From Streptomyces sp. NBC_01803 (GTDB lineage: Bacteria > Actinomycetota > Actinomycetes > Streptomycetales > Streptomycetaceae): a DNA stretch of 64,000 nt. Of the stretch, positions 25,202 to 33,815 are shown piece by piece (position 1 is the stretch's first letter; every line of letters begins with the position of its first letter). The notes beneath the pieces are model-generated. The model was not told the origin of the DNA and made no database searches. It worked only from the letters and a program-made list of their open reading frames with translations. The translations under genes were made by a program, and so were the position numbers. Location of the stretch: positions 4,076,501-4,140,500 of the forward strand of contig NZ_CP109073.1 in assembly GCF_035917415.1 (NCBI RefSeq). Direction: 5' to 3'.

Positions 25202-26598
25202 TCCTCCCGGCCGCCCTCGTCGTCCGTCTCGTCCTTGCGGTCCTTCTGGTTCGTCCCGTCCGTCCCGGTGTCCTCCACCGGGCCGTCGTCGAGCATCCGG
25301 TCCAGCTCCGAGAAGTCGAGCTGCTCGCGGTGGACGAAGCCGTCGGGGTCGTCCAGGTCCTCCGCGGTCGGCAGCATGTCCGGGTGCGCCCACAGGGCGT
25401 CCCGGCCCTGCGCGCCGCGCGCGTCCGTCAGCGACGCCCACAGCCGCGCCGCGTCCCGCAGCCGCCGGGGCCGCAGCTCAAGGCCGATCAGCGTGGCGAA
25501 CGTCTGCTCCGCCGGCCCGCCGGTCGCCCGGCGCCGCCGCAGCGTCTCCCGCAGCGCCGAGGCCGACGGCAGGTGGGGCTCGGCGGCGGCGTGCACCACC
25601 GCGTCGACCCAGCCCTCCACGAGCGCCAGCGCCGTCTCCAGCCGGGCCAGCGCCGCCTTCTGCTGCGGCGTGTCCTCCGGCTGGAACAGACCCTGCTGAA
25701 GCTTCTCCTGGAGCTCCTCGGGCCGCGACGGGTCGAGCTGCCCGACCAGGTCCTCCAGCTTCGCGGTGTCCACCTGGATGCCCCGGGCGTACCCGTCCAC
25801 CGCGCCGAACAGATGCGACCGCAGCCACGGCACGTGCGCGAACAGCCGCTGGTGCGCGGCCTCGCGCAGCGCCAGATACAGCCGCACCTCCTCCTGCGGG
25901 ATGCCGAGACCCACGCCGAACGCCGTCACGTTCTGCGGCAGCAGCGCCGCCTTGCCCGCCGGTCCCAGCGGCAGCCCGACGTCCGTCGACCCGACGACCT
26001 CGCCCGCGAGCACGCCCACGGCCTGCCCGATCTGGGTGCCGAACATGGCCCCGCCCATCGAGCGCATCATCCCGAGCAGCGGCCCGGCCATGGCCTGCAT
26101 CTCCTCGGGCAGCACATTCCCCATCGCCGCCCCGACCCGCTCCGCCACCGGGTCGACCAGCTCGCGCCACACCGGCAGCGTCGCCTCGACCCACTCGGCC
26201 CGGCTCCAGGCCACCGCCGTGCCCGCGCCCGAGGGCAGCGAGGTGACGCCGTCCAGCCACAGGTCGGCCAGCCGGACGGCCTCCTCGACCTGCGAGCGGT
26301 CGTGCGCGCCGACGCTGGCGTCCCGTGAGCCGTCCTGCGCGCCCCGCGCGACCGTCTGACGGGCCACCGTCTGGGCCAGCTCCCAGTTCACCGGGCCGCC
26401 CTCGTACGACAGCATCTGTCCGAGCTGCTGGAAGGCGGCGCCCAGATCCCGGGGGTTCATCCCGGCGGGGCCGCCCGGGCCGAAGCCGAACATGGCGGCC
26501 AGCGGGTTGTCCGCCGGCCCCTGACCGTCGTCCTTCTTGCCGGACTCGCCGTCGTCCGGCTCCTCCGGGAGACGGAATCCGAATGGGAAGTCACTCAC
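25198..26598 (-). CDS. Zincin-like metallopeptidase-fold protein (DUF2342/F420-biosynthesis-associated family)
   Basis: The 466-residue protein begins with an acidic Gly/Lys/Asp segment and a Gly/Phe/Pro-rich stretch, then has a mainly helical body. It belongs to the actinobacterial zincin-like family annotated as putative hydrolase or coenzyme-F420-associated. The expected active-site helix reads REAAHQRLFAHVPW, so the first His of HExxH is Arg while Glu and the second His remain. Members with this change may not be peptidases. It has no signal peptide. Its stop overlaps the Nudix GTG start. Function unknown. Confidence 0.82.
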   Translation of the reverse strand: MSDFPFGFRLPEEPDDGESGKKDDGQGPADNPLAAMFGFGPGGPAGMNPRDLGAAFQQLGQMLSYEGGPVNWELAQTVARQTVARGAQDGSRDASVGAHDRSQVEEAVRLADLWLDGVTSLPSGAGTAVAWSRAEWVEATLPVWRELVDPVAERVGAAMGNVLPEEMQAMAGPLLGMMRSMGGAMFGTQIGQAVGVLAGEVVGSTDVGLPLGPAGKAALLPQNVTAFGVGLGIPQEEVRLYLALREAAHQRLFAHVPWLRSHLFGAVDGYARGIQVDTAKLEDLVGQLDPSRPEELQEKLQQGLFQPEDTPQQKAALARLETALALVEGWVDAVVHAAAEPHLPSASALRETLRRRRATGGPAEQTFATLIGLELRPRRLRDAARLWASLTDARGAQGRDALWAHPDMLPTAEDLDDPDGFVHREQLDFSELDRMLDDGPVEDTGTDGTNQKDRKDETDDEGGREE

Positions 26599-26732
26599 GG
26601 GAATCCTCGGGTCTGTGTCGTGGGACGGGACCGACGTGTCTGCGAATCGCCGGTCCGTGCCTCCAGCCTAGACACCTCTCAGGCAGGATGGGCCTGCGCA
26701 CGTCGTACCGAAACAACCGCTGGAGAGGTCTT

Positions 26733-27893
26733 GTGAGTTCCCCGGAACCAGCCGTTCGCGCAGCGCGAAACGGCCCCGGCGCCCCGCTGACCGTCGCGGT
26801 CACCGGGGCGGCGACAGGGGTCGGAGCACTGCTCGTCGAGCGGCTGCTCGCCTCCGCCGACGTCAAACGGGTCCTCGGTCTCGACGAGCGCCTCGGCGAC
26901 GTCAAGGGCGCCGAGTGGCACACCCTCGACGTCCGCGACCCGGCCATCGCCGATCTCCTCCGCACCGCGGGCGCCGCCCGCGACGCCACGGCCCTGGACA
27001 GCCGCGACCGGGAGTCGTCGGGCCCGGTCGACGTGGTCGTCCACCTCGCTCTCGACCTGGATCTGGAGGCGGACCCGGCCGCCCGCACCGCGTACAACGT
27101 GCGCGGCGCCCAGACCGTCCTGACCGCCGCCGCGGCGGCGGGCGTCCGCCGGGTCGTGCTGTGCACCTCCGCCATGGTCTACGGCGCGCTGCCCGACAAC
27201 GCGGTGCCGCTCGCCGAGGACGCCGAGCTGCGGGCCACCGCCGATGCCACGTGCCTGGGCGATCTGCTGGAGATCGAACGCCTCGCCCGCCGCGCGCCGC
27301 GCGTCCACCCGGGCCTGAACGTCACGGTGCTCCGCCCGGCCGTCCTGGTCGGTGGCACCGACACCGCGCTCACCCGCTACTTCGAGTCCCCGCGGCTGCT
27401 GGTGGTCGCCGGCTCCCGGCCGCGCTGGCAGTTCTGTCACGTCGAGGACCTGGTCAGCGCGCTGGAGTTCGCCGCGCTCGAACTGGTCGACGGCGAGCTG
27501 GCGGTGGGCTGCGACGGCTGGCTGGAGCAGGAGGAGATCGAGGAGCTCTCCGGCATCCGCCGCATGGAGCTGCCGTCGTCCGTGGCGCTGGGCGCGGCGA
27601 CCAGGCTGCACCGGCTCGGCCTCACCCCGTCCCCGGCCGGCGACCTCGCGTACACGATGCACCCGTGGGTCGTCAGCGGCAGCAAGCTCTACGAGGCGGG
27701 CTGGCGCCCGCGCTGGAGCAACGAGGAGGTGCTGGCCGAGCTGCTCGCCGAGGTCGCCGGCCGGCACACCGTCGCCGGGCGCCGCCTCGGCCGCAAGGAC
27801 GCGGCGACGACGCTGGGCGCCGCGGGCGCCACCGTCGCCCTGGTGGGCACCGCGGCCCTGGTCCGGCGCGCCCGCCGGGCGCGCCGCAGGTGA
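26733..27893 (+). CDS. NAD-dependent epimerase/dehydratase (extended SDR)
   Basis: The 386-residue protein (GTG 26733 with GGAGAGG just upstream) has the SDR nucleotide-binding motif VTGAATGVG at about 23-31. Residues near 145-155 read STSAMVYGA-like (CTSAMVYGALPDN), with the Tyr of the active site but no canonical YxxxK pair clearly visible. The C-terminal 25 residues contain a hydrophobic segment (TTLGAAGATVALVGTAALVRR) that could be a membrane anchor. The substrate is unknown. It starts 134 bp from the divergent zincin-like gene and moaE follows 15 bp after its stop. Confidence 0.82.
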   Translation: MSSPEPAVRAARNGPGAPLTVAVTGAATGVGALLVERLLASADVKRVLGLDERLGDVKGAEWHTLDVRDPAIADLLRTAGAARDATALDSRDRESSGPVDVVVHLALDLDLEADPAARTAYNVRGAQTVLTAAAAAGVRRVVLCTSAMVYGALPDNAVPLAEDAELRATADATCLGDLLEIERLARRAPRVHPGLNVTVLRPAVLVGGTDTALTRYFESPRLLVVAGSRPRWQFCHVEDLVSALEFAALELVDGELAVGCDGWLEQEEIEELSGIRRMELPSSVALGAATRLHRLGLTPSPAGDLAYTMHPWVVSGSKLYEAGWRPRWSNEEVLAELLAEVAGRHTVAGRRLGRKDAATTLGAAGATVALVGTAALVRRARRARRR

Positions 27894-27908
27894 GAGAGGA
27901 TTGAGCGC

Positions 27909-28349
27909 ATGACGACCGACCCCATCAGGCTGCTGGCGATCCGGGACACCCCGCTCTCGGTGGACGAGGTCTTCGCGGCCGTGGGCGGCGCGGCGGCGGG
28001 CGGCACGACGCTGTTCGTCGGCACCGTCCGGGACCACGACGGCCACGCGGACGGCGCGGCCGTCACCTCATTGGCCTATGTGGCGCATCCCAGCGCGGAG
28101 GCCGAGTTGCGGCGGGTGGCGGAGGCGGTCGCGGCGGACTTCCCGGTGATCGCGCTGGCCGCCGCGCACCGCGTCGGCGACCTGGCCATCGGCGACCTGG
28201 CGGTGGTGGTCGCGGTGTCCTGCGCCCACCGCGGCGAGGCGTTCGCGGCCTCCCGCCGCCTGATCGACGACCTGAAACACCAGGTCCCGATCTGGAAACA
28301 CCAGACCTTCATGGACGGCACCCAGGAGTGGGTAGGGGCTTGCTCCTAG
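27909..28349 (+). CDS. moaE: Molybdopterin synthase catalytic subunit MoaE
   Basis: MoaE transfers sulfur from thiocarboxylated MoaD to precursor Z in molybdenum-cofactor synthesis. The 146-residue protein has the family motifs TTLFVGTVRDHD near 38-49, a central VGDLAIGD and the C-terminal LKHQVPIWKHQTFMDGTQEW, whose lysines are the catalytic ones. AGAGGA lies 11 bp before the ATG. No moaD or moaA is adjacent. The mod operon lies 25 kb away, so the two parts of molybdenum metabolism in this window are not physically linked. Confidence 0.93.
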   Translation: MTTDPIRLLAIRDTPLSVDEVFAAVGGAAAGGTTLFVGTVRDHDGHADGAAVTSLAYVAHPSAEAELRRVAEAVAADFPVIALAAAHRVGDLAIGDLAVVVAVSCAHRGEAFAASRRLIDDLKHQVPIWKHQTFMDGTQEWVGACS

Positions 28350-28534
28350 CTCCGCCCCCATCGAGGTGGCGCCCCTGGGGGTTCCCGGAGCCCGCCTCAG
28401 GTGTTCGCTGATCGGTCCGCGGCCGTTCGTGGGATCCTCGGAAAAAAGTTGGTCCGGACGGGCACTACTCCGGTTGCGTACCGCGTTTGACCAGCGGAGC
28501 GTTGGAGGTACGTCGCCGAGGTGGGAGGTAGGTC

Positions 28535-28708
28535 ATGTCGGTTCTCGTATGGCTGTTGATCCCCGTCGCCGGGGCCTTGGTGGCCGTGGTGTGGAGCATG
28601 TGGGCCACGCGCCGGGGCACCAATGCGGGCGGGGTCGCGGACGCCGCCGGCGTCCGGGGGTACGAAGCGTTCCGGGCCGCGATGGAACGGGCCCCGGCGG
28701 ACGGCTGA
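28535..28708 (+). CDS. Small single-pass membrane protein
   Basis: An ATG with GGGAGG eight bases upstream opens a 57-codon gene. Residues 3-24 form a hydrophobic helix (VLVWLLIPVAGALVAVVWSM), followed by a basic, polar tail with VRGYEAFRAAMERA. It ends 25 bp before the PDZ/Lon protease start. I do not know its function; the position suggests it may be a membrane partner of the protease. Confidence 0.72.
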   Translation: MSVLVWLLIPVAGALVAVVWSMWATRRGTNAGGVADAAGVRGYEAFRAAMERAPADG

Positions 28709-28733
28709 CAGTGCGGTCACGTACTGTCAAGTC

Positions 28734-29825
28734 ATGCCACGCCGGACCGCGACGCTGCTGACGTCGACTCTGCTGCTCATAGGGCTGCTCTGCGCGGGAC
28801 TCCTCATCGACGTGCCGTACGCCGAGATGTCGCCGGGACCCACGGTGAACACGCTGGGGGAGCACGACGGCGAGCCCGTGCTGAACATCGAGGGCGAGCA
28901 GACGTACGAGACGTCCGGCCACCTCAACATGACGACCGTGCGCGTCACCGGAGTGAACTACCGGATGAACCTGGTGGAGGCCGTCGCGGGCTGGCTCTCC
29001 GACGACCACGCCGTGGTGCCGCACGAGACGCTGTACCCGGAGGACGTCTCCGCCGACGAGGTGCAGGAGCAGAACGCCGAGGAGTTCAGCCGGTCGCAGG
29101 AGAGCGCCAAGGTCGCCGCCCTGCGCGAGCTGGGATACGAGGTGGAGGAGCAGACCATCGTCGCCGCGGTGGTCCGGGACAGCCCGGCCGAGGGCCGGCT
29201 GCACGCCGGCGACGCGATCGTCGCCGTGGACGGCACGAAGGTCACCGAGCCCGAGCAGGTCGCCGAGCTGGTGACCCAGCACGAGGCCGGCGAGGACGTC
29301 GTCTTCACGATCGTCCCCGCCGAGCAGGCGCAGGCCGCGCGGGAGAGCGGCGAGGACCTGCCGTCCGACACCGGGGACATCACCATCACCACCACCGAGG
29401 CGTCCGACGACCAGCGGGCCATCGTCGGGATACAGGCCGGGGTCAGCCACACGTTCCCGTTCCCGATAGACATCAAGCTGGCCGATGTCGGCGGCCCGAG
29501 CGCCGGGCTGATGTTCACCCTCGGACTGATGGACAAGCTCACGCCGGAGGATCTGACCGGCGGCGCCTTCGTGGCGGGCACCGGCACGATCGACGACGAG
29601 GGCGTGGTCGGCCCGATCGGCGGCGTGACGATGAAGACGATCGCGGCCAGGAACGTCGGCGCCGACTTCTTCCTGACCCCAGAGGACAACTGCGCGACGG
29701 CGGCCGAGAGCGTGCCGGACGGGCTGACCCTGGTGCGGGTCGGCACGTTGGACGACGCGCTGGCCGCGCTCGCCGACATCCGCGCGGAGAACACGGACGA
29801 GCTGTCGCTGTGCGAGACGGAGTAG
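28734..29825 (+). CDS. Membrane-anchored PDZ-Lon-like serine protease (YlbL family)
   Basis: This 363-residue protein starts with a membrane anchor (residues 7-27), has a PDZ domain around 140-205 (VVRDSPAEGRLHAGDAIVAV), and ends with a Lon-type (S16) catalytic domain. The nucleophile is in GGPSAGLMFTLGLMD near 253 and the general-base lysine in GGVTMKTIAA near 300, so the Ser-Lys dyad is intact. YlbL-type proteins are involved in membrane protein quality control in Gram-positives. ATG 28734 lies 6 bp after TACTGT, a leaderless arrangement. The mycobacterial counterpart is Rv3194c, next to the UPF0182 protein Rv3193c, as here. Confidence 0.92.
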   Translation: MPRRTATLLTSTLLLIGLLCAGLLIDVPYAEMSPGPTVNTLGEHDGEPVLNIEGEQTYETSGHLNMTTVRVTGVNYRMNLVEAVAGWLSDDHAVVPHETLYPEDVSADEVQEQNAEEFSRSQESAKVAALRELGYEVEEQTIVAAVVRDSPAEGRLHAGDAIVAVDGTKVTEPEQVAELVTQHEAGEDVVFTIVPAEQAQAARESGEDLPSDTGDITITTTEASDDQRAIVGIQAGVSHTFPFPIDIKLADVGGPSAGLMFTLGLMDKLTPEDLTGGAFVAGTGTIDDEGVVGPIGGVTMKTIAARNVGADFFLTPEDNCATAAESVPDGLTLVRVGTLDDALAALADIRAENTDELSLCETE

Positions 29826-29864
29826 CCGGGTAGCGGCCGGGTGGCCCCTCCCGGCCGCCCGGCG

Positions 29865-30428
29865 CTACCCCTCGAACGTCGCGGCGAGCGCCTCCGCCAG
29901 TCCCGGCACCAGCCCGGCACCGGTCAGGACCTCGGTCGTGGCGTCCTTCTCCCTCAGCCGGATGGCCGACTCGCGCCGTCCGTCCCGCAGGACCCCGACC
30001 GTCAGCCGCACCTCCTGCCGCTCCGGGTGCTCCGCGACCCACTTCGCCAGCTCCGGTCCCGGCAGGCCGTCGGGGATGGTGGCCTCGGCGGATGGCGGCA
30101 GCATCAGGCGCTCCACGGTCAGCGCGCAGCCCGCCACCGCGTCCGGCCAGGCGATCGTCGCGAGGAACTCGTCCAGGGGCAGCCCGTCGGGGAGTTCGTC
30201 CTGCTCCACCGGGGTCAGGCCGCTGTCGCCCTCGATCTCCAGCTGCTCGGCCAGCCCCGGCTCCTCGGCGCGCAGTCGCGCCGTGTCGACCAGGGCGAAA
30301 AGCTGTGCCGGGCGGTCCCAGCCGAGCCCGGCGGCGTATTCATCGATTTCGAGTACGGCCCTGGTCAGCGGCGGGGTGGCCGTCCGTGTCGGCTGGGGTA
30401 CGTCGGGGGGAGTGTTGTCCATGGGCAT
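29865..30428 (-). CDS. PPA1309-family hypothetical protein
   Basis: The 187-residue acidic protein matches the actinobacterial PPA1309 family of unknown function: VLEIDEYAAGLGWDRPAQLF near 28-47, then ALVDTARLRAEEP, and a C-terminal TGAGLVPGLAEALAATF. No membrane segments or catalytic motifs are seen. ATGs at 30428 and 30422 are both plausible starts. It converges on the PDZ protease and diverges from the UPF0182 gene. Confidence 0.82.
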   Translation of the reverse strand: MPMDNTPPDVPQPTRTATPPLTRAVLEIDEYAAGLGWDRPAQLFALVDTARLRAEEPGLAEQLEIEGDSGLTPVEQDELPDGLPLDEFLATIAWPDAVAGCALTVERLMLPPSAEATIPDGLPGPELAKWVAEHPERQEVRLTVGVLRDGRRESAIRLREKDATTEVLTGAGLVPGLAEALAATFEG

Positions 30429-30537
30429 ATCGTGCCGTCTCACACCCCGAAAACGGGAACCGAGTAAAGCTTGAGTAAGTTAGGCGGGTGGGCCGATTCC
30501 TGGCCTGCTTGGCTTACGAACACTGCGAATCGTTGAG

Positions 30538-33516
30538 GTGCGCGCGTTGGCTTTCCAGATGCCGGACCGGGGCTCGGGTCGCCCCAATGGTCCGAACGGG
30601 CCAAGAGGTCCCAGAGGTCCGGGCGGGCCGCGGTTCAGTGTCGGACGCCCGCCCAGAGGCGCCAAGTCCTTGTTGATCACGGCGGCGATTCTGGCCGGAC
30701 TGGCCATTCTCTTCGCGATGTTCGCCGGATTCTGGACCGACTGGCTGTGGTACCGCTCGGTCGATTACACGAGCGTGTACCGGACGGAGCTGGTGACGCG
30801 GGCCACCATGTTCGCCGTCTTCGGCTCCGTGATGACGCTCGCCGTCGGGTTCAACATCTGGCTGGCTCACCGGCTGCGTCCGCCGCTGAGCGCGATGTCG
30901 ATGGAGCAGCAGAACCTCGACCGGTACCGGATGAGCATCGCGCCGTACAAGCGCTGGGTGCTCGTCGCCGTCTCGCTCCTGATCGGCCTGATCGCGGGCG
31001 GCTCGGCCTCCGGCCAGTGGCGGACGTGGCTGGCGTGGGTGAACGGGACGTCGTTCGGGGTGAAGGACCCGCAGTTCGGGATGGATGTCGCGTTCTTCGC
31101 GTTCGATTACCCGTTCTACCGCTTCCTGCTCGGCTTCGGCTTCGCCGTCGTCGTCCTGTCCACGCTGGCCGCCGCGCTGACGCACTACCTGTACGGCGGC
31201 ATCCGGCTGACCACGCCCGGCAGCCGCATCACGCAGTCGGCCACCGGCCATCTGTCGGTGCTGCTGGGCCTGTTCGTGGCGCTGAAAGCCGTGGCGTACT
31301 GGTTCGACCGGTACGGACTGGCGCTCAAGAGCGGCGATTTCCGCAACGCCGAGGGCTGGACCGGCCTGCGGTACGTGGACGCGAACGCCTACCTTCCGGC
31401 CAAGTCGATCCTGACCATCATCGCGGCGATCTGCGCCGTGCTGTTCTTCGCCACGCTCTGGCGGCGCGGCTGGCAGCTCCCGGTGATCGGGCTCGGGCTC
31501 ATGGTGCTCTCGGCGGTGCTCATCGGCGGTGTCTACCCGGCGCTGGTGCAGCAGTTCCAGGTGCGGCCGAACGAGCAGGCCAAGGAGACCGAGTACATCC
31601 AGAAGCACATGGAGTCCACGAAGGACGCCTACGACATCGCGGACGCCCAGATCGAGGACTACTCGGGCACCAGCGAGGCGGAGCCGGAGACCCTGCGCGA
31701 CGCCGTGAACACCACGGCCAGCATCCGGCTGCTGGACCCGAGCGTGGTCTCGCCCGCGTTCCAGCAGATCCAGCAGGTGCGCGGGTACTACCAGTTCCCC
31801 GCCGCGCTGGATGTCGACCGGTATCCCACCGAGGACGGTGACCAGGACACCGTGGTCGGTCTGCGGGAGATGAACGTCAACGAGATCCCCGAGCGGAACT
31901 GGATCAACGAGCACTTCCGCTACACGCACGGCTTCGGCATGGTGGCCGCCAGCGGCACCGAAGTGGAGGACGGACAGCCGCTGTTCACCGAGCGGGACCT
32001 GCCACCGACAGGCGAGCTGGGCGACTACCAGGCGCGGATCTACTTCGGCGAGTACACCACGCAGTACTCGATCGTCGGCGGCCCGCAGCAGGAGATCGAC
32101 TACGCGGGCGAGGACGGCGAGGTCGAGTACAGCTACCAGGGCGACGCCGGCGTCAGCCTGGGGAACTGGTTCAACCGGGCCGCCTACGCGCTGACGATGG
32201 GCGAGCCGCAGATCCTGTACTCCGGGGCGATCGGTGCCGATTCGCGCATCCTGTACAACCGCACGCCCAAGGAGCGCGTCGAGGCCGTGGCCCCCTGGCT
32301 GACGATCGACGGCGACCCGTACCCCGCGGTGGTGGACGGCCGGATCCTGTGGATCGTGGACGCCTACACCACGACCAATGGCTATCCCTACGCGGCGCGG
32401 ACCACGCTGGGCGACGTCACCGAGACCTCCCTTACGGAGAACCAGGGCGAGGTCATCGCCCAGGAGAACCGGGTCAACTACATCCGGAACTCGGTGAAGG
32501 CGACCGTGGACGCCTACTCGGGCGAGATCGACCTCTACGAGTGGGACGAGGAAGACCCGGTGCTCAAGACCTGGCGCTCGGCGTTCCCCGACGTGATCCA
32601 GGACAAGGACCGGATCAGCGACGAGCTGATGGACCATCTGCGGTACCCGCAGGACCTGTTCAAGGTCCAGCGTGATCTCCTCCAGCGGTACCACGTGAAC
32701 AACGCGGCGCAGTTCTACAGCGGTTCGGAGCGCTGGGAGGTGCCGGACGACCCGACCCACCAGGGCCAGTCCGTCCCGCCGTACTACCTCAGCATGAAGA
32801 TGCCGGACCAGGACGGTCAGGTCTTCTCGCTGACCACGACGTTCACTCCGCTCAACCGAGATACGCTCTCCGCCTACATGGCGGTCGAGGCGGACGCCAG
32901 AAGCGAGGATTACGGCACGATGCGGATCCTCACGCTGCCGTCCACCACGACGGTGTGGGGTCCACAGCAGGTGCAGAGCCGGTTCAACTCCGATCCGGAC
33001 ATCGCCGAGTCCATCAACCTGCTGAGACGCGGCGACTCCGAGGTCGAGTACGGCAACCTGCTGACGGTCCCGCTGGAGGGCGGTCTGCTGTACGTCGAGC
33101 CGGTCTACGTCCTCGGTGCCGGTCAGGACTACCCGCTGCTGCAGCGCGTGCTGGTGGCCTACGGCGAACGCATCGTCTTCGAGGAGTCGCTCGACGAGGC
33201 GCTCGACGCCGTGTTCGAGGTGAGCGAGTCCGGCGAGGATCCGGGCGAGGAGGAACCACCGCCACCCGACGGGGGCGAGGACCCACCGGCGGGTGACCCC
33301 ACGCTCGAAGCGGCCGTCAACGACGCCCAGGAGGCGTGGCAGGACGGTCAGGACGCCCTCGCCGAGGGCGACTGGCAGGCGTACGGCGAGGCCCAGGCGC
33401 GGCTGGAGGAAGCGCTCAACCGCCTGGCCGAGCTGGAGGGTGACGGCGGTGACGGCGGTGACGGCGGTGACGCCGACGGCGGCGACGCCAACGACGGGGG
33501 GGACGGCGGCGCTTAG
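30538..33516 (+). CDS. UPF0182-family multi-pass membrane protein
   Basis: The 992-residue protein (GTG 30538; ATG 30559 is an alternative) opens with a Gly/Pro/Arg-rich cytoplasmic segment, then seven or so membrane helices up to about residue 340 ([30 protein letters not shown] is the family signature). A large extracytoplasmic domain of about 500 residues follows, with [20 protein letters not shown] and [12 protein letters not shown]. The tail from about 910 is low complexity, ending in repeats of Asp-Gly-Gly encoded by a 9-bp tandem repeat. UPF0182 is the Rv3193c family; its function is unknown. A strong terminator lies 33 bp after the stop. Confidence 0.92.
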   Translation: MRALAFQMPDRGSGRPNGPNGPRGPRGPGGPRFSVGRPPRGAKSLLITAAILAGLAILFAMFAGFWTDWLWYRSVDYTSVYRTELVTRATMFAVFGSVMTLAVGFNIWLAHRLRPPLSAMSMEQQNLDRYRMSIAPYKRWVLVAVSLLIGLIAGGSASGQWRTWLAWVNGTSFGVKDPQFGMDVAFFAFDYPFYRFLLGFGFAVVVLSTLAAALTHYLYGGIRLTTPGSRITQSATGHLSVLLGLFVALKAVAYWFDRYGLALKSGDFRNAEGWTGLRYVDANAYLPAKSILTIIAAICAVLFFATLWRRGWQLPVIGLGLMVLSAVLIGGVYPALVQQFQVRPNEQAKETEYIQKHMESTKDAYDIADAQIEDYSGTSEAEPETLRDAVNTTASIRLLDPSVVSPAFQQIQQVRGYYQFPAALDVDRYPTEDGDQDTVVGLREMNVNEIPERNWINEHFRYTHGFGMVAASGTEVEDGQPLFTERDLPPTGELGDYQARIYFGEYTTQYSIVGGPQQEIDYAGEDGEVEYSYQGDAGVSLGNWFNRAAYALTMGEPQILYSGAIGADSRILYNRTPKERVEAVAPWLTIDGDPYPAVVDGRILWIVDAYTTTNGYPYAARTTLGDVTETSLTENQGEVIAQENRVNYIRNSVKATVDAYSGEIDLYEWDEEDPVLKTWRSAFPDVIQDKDRISDELMDHLRYPQDLFKVQRDLLQRYHVNNAAQFYSGSERWEVPDDPTHQGQSVPPYYLSMKMPDQDGQVFSLTTTFTPLNRDTLSAYMAVEADARSEDYGTMRILTLPSTTTVWGPQQVQSRFNSDPDIAESINLLRRGDSEVEYGNLLTVPLEGGLLYVEPVYVLGAGQDYPLLQRVLVAYGERIVFEESLDEALDAVFEVSESGEDPGEEEPPPPDGGEDPPAGDPTLEAAVNDAQEAWQDGQDALAEGDWQAYGEAQARLEEALNRLAELEGDGGDGGDGGDADGGDANDGGDGGA
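33444..33512 (+). repeat. 9-bp tandem repeat in the 3' end of the UPF0182 gene
   Basis: GACGGCGGT-like units repeat about seven times with divergence and encode Asp-Gly-Gly runs at the extreme C-terminus. The frame is kept, so copy-number change would alter only the length of an acidic tail. Confidence 0.75.
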
Positions 33517-33548
33517 CGTCCCCGAACCCCGGCCGTTCGCACGGCGCT

Positions 33549-33598
33549 GACGAGGGGTCCGCGAGTCCGGGTGACTCGCGGACCCCTCGTCCCTTTTA
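33549..33598 (+). terminator. Strong intrinsic terminator after the UPF0182 gene
   Basis: A perfect 19-bp stem (33549-33567 with 33573-33591) and a 5-nt loop (CGGGT) is followed by CCTTTTATC. It marks the end of the UPF0182 transcript and isolates the downstream Sel1-repeat gene. Confidence 0.92.
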
Positions 33599-33756
33599 TC
33601 AACCTTGCGCAGGTGTTCGGCATTTGCCCGTGAGCGGGCGTTGACCTGCTGCGATGCGACGGGGTGTCATGCCCCTCGGAAGATCCCGGGGAAACCTGGC
33701 CCACGTCCGCCAGAACTGTGTTTGGGTGTATCCATATCGGGAAGTCGACAAACCGC

Positions 33757-33769
33757 TGAAGTTACTTCA
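33757..33769. promoter_or_regulatory. Perfect palindrome upstream of the Sel1-repeat gene
   Basis: TGAAGTTACTTCA is a 13-bp perfect inverted repeat in an AT-richer patch, 46 bp before the ATG. It is followed by GGTATACC (33778-33785), itself palindromic and a possible -10. It may be an operator, but I do not recognise the regulator. Confidence 0.4.
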
Positions 33770-33815
33770 TGGGCTGCGGTATACCAGGTGTACGCAGGTT
33801 TCAGGTGGTGCCACT

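Noticed and set aside
30514..32760. Minus-strand frame antisense to the UPF0182 gene
   Set aside because: Composition shadow. UPF0182 is a confident family on the plus strand with membrane helices.
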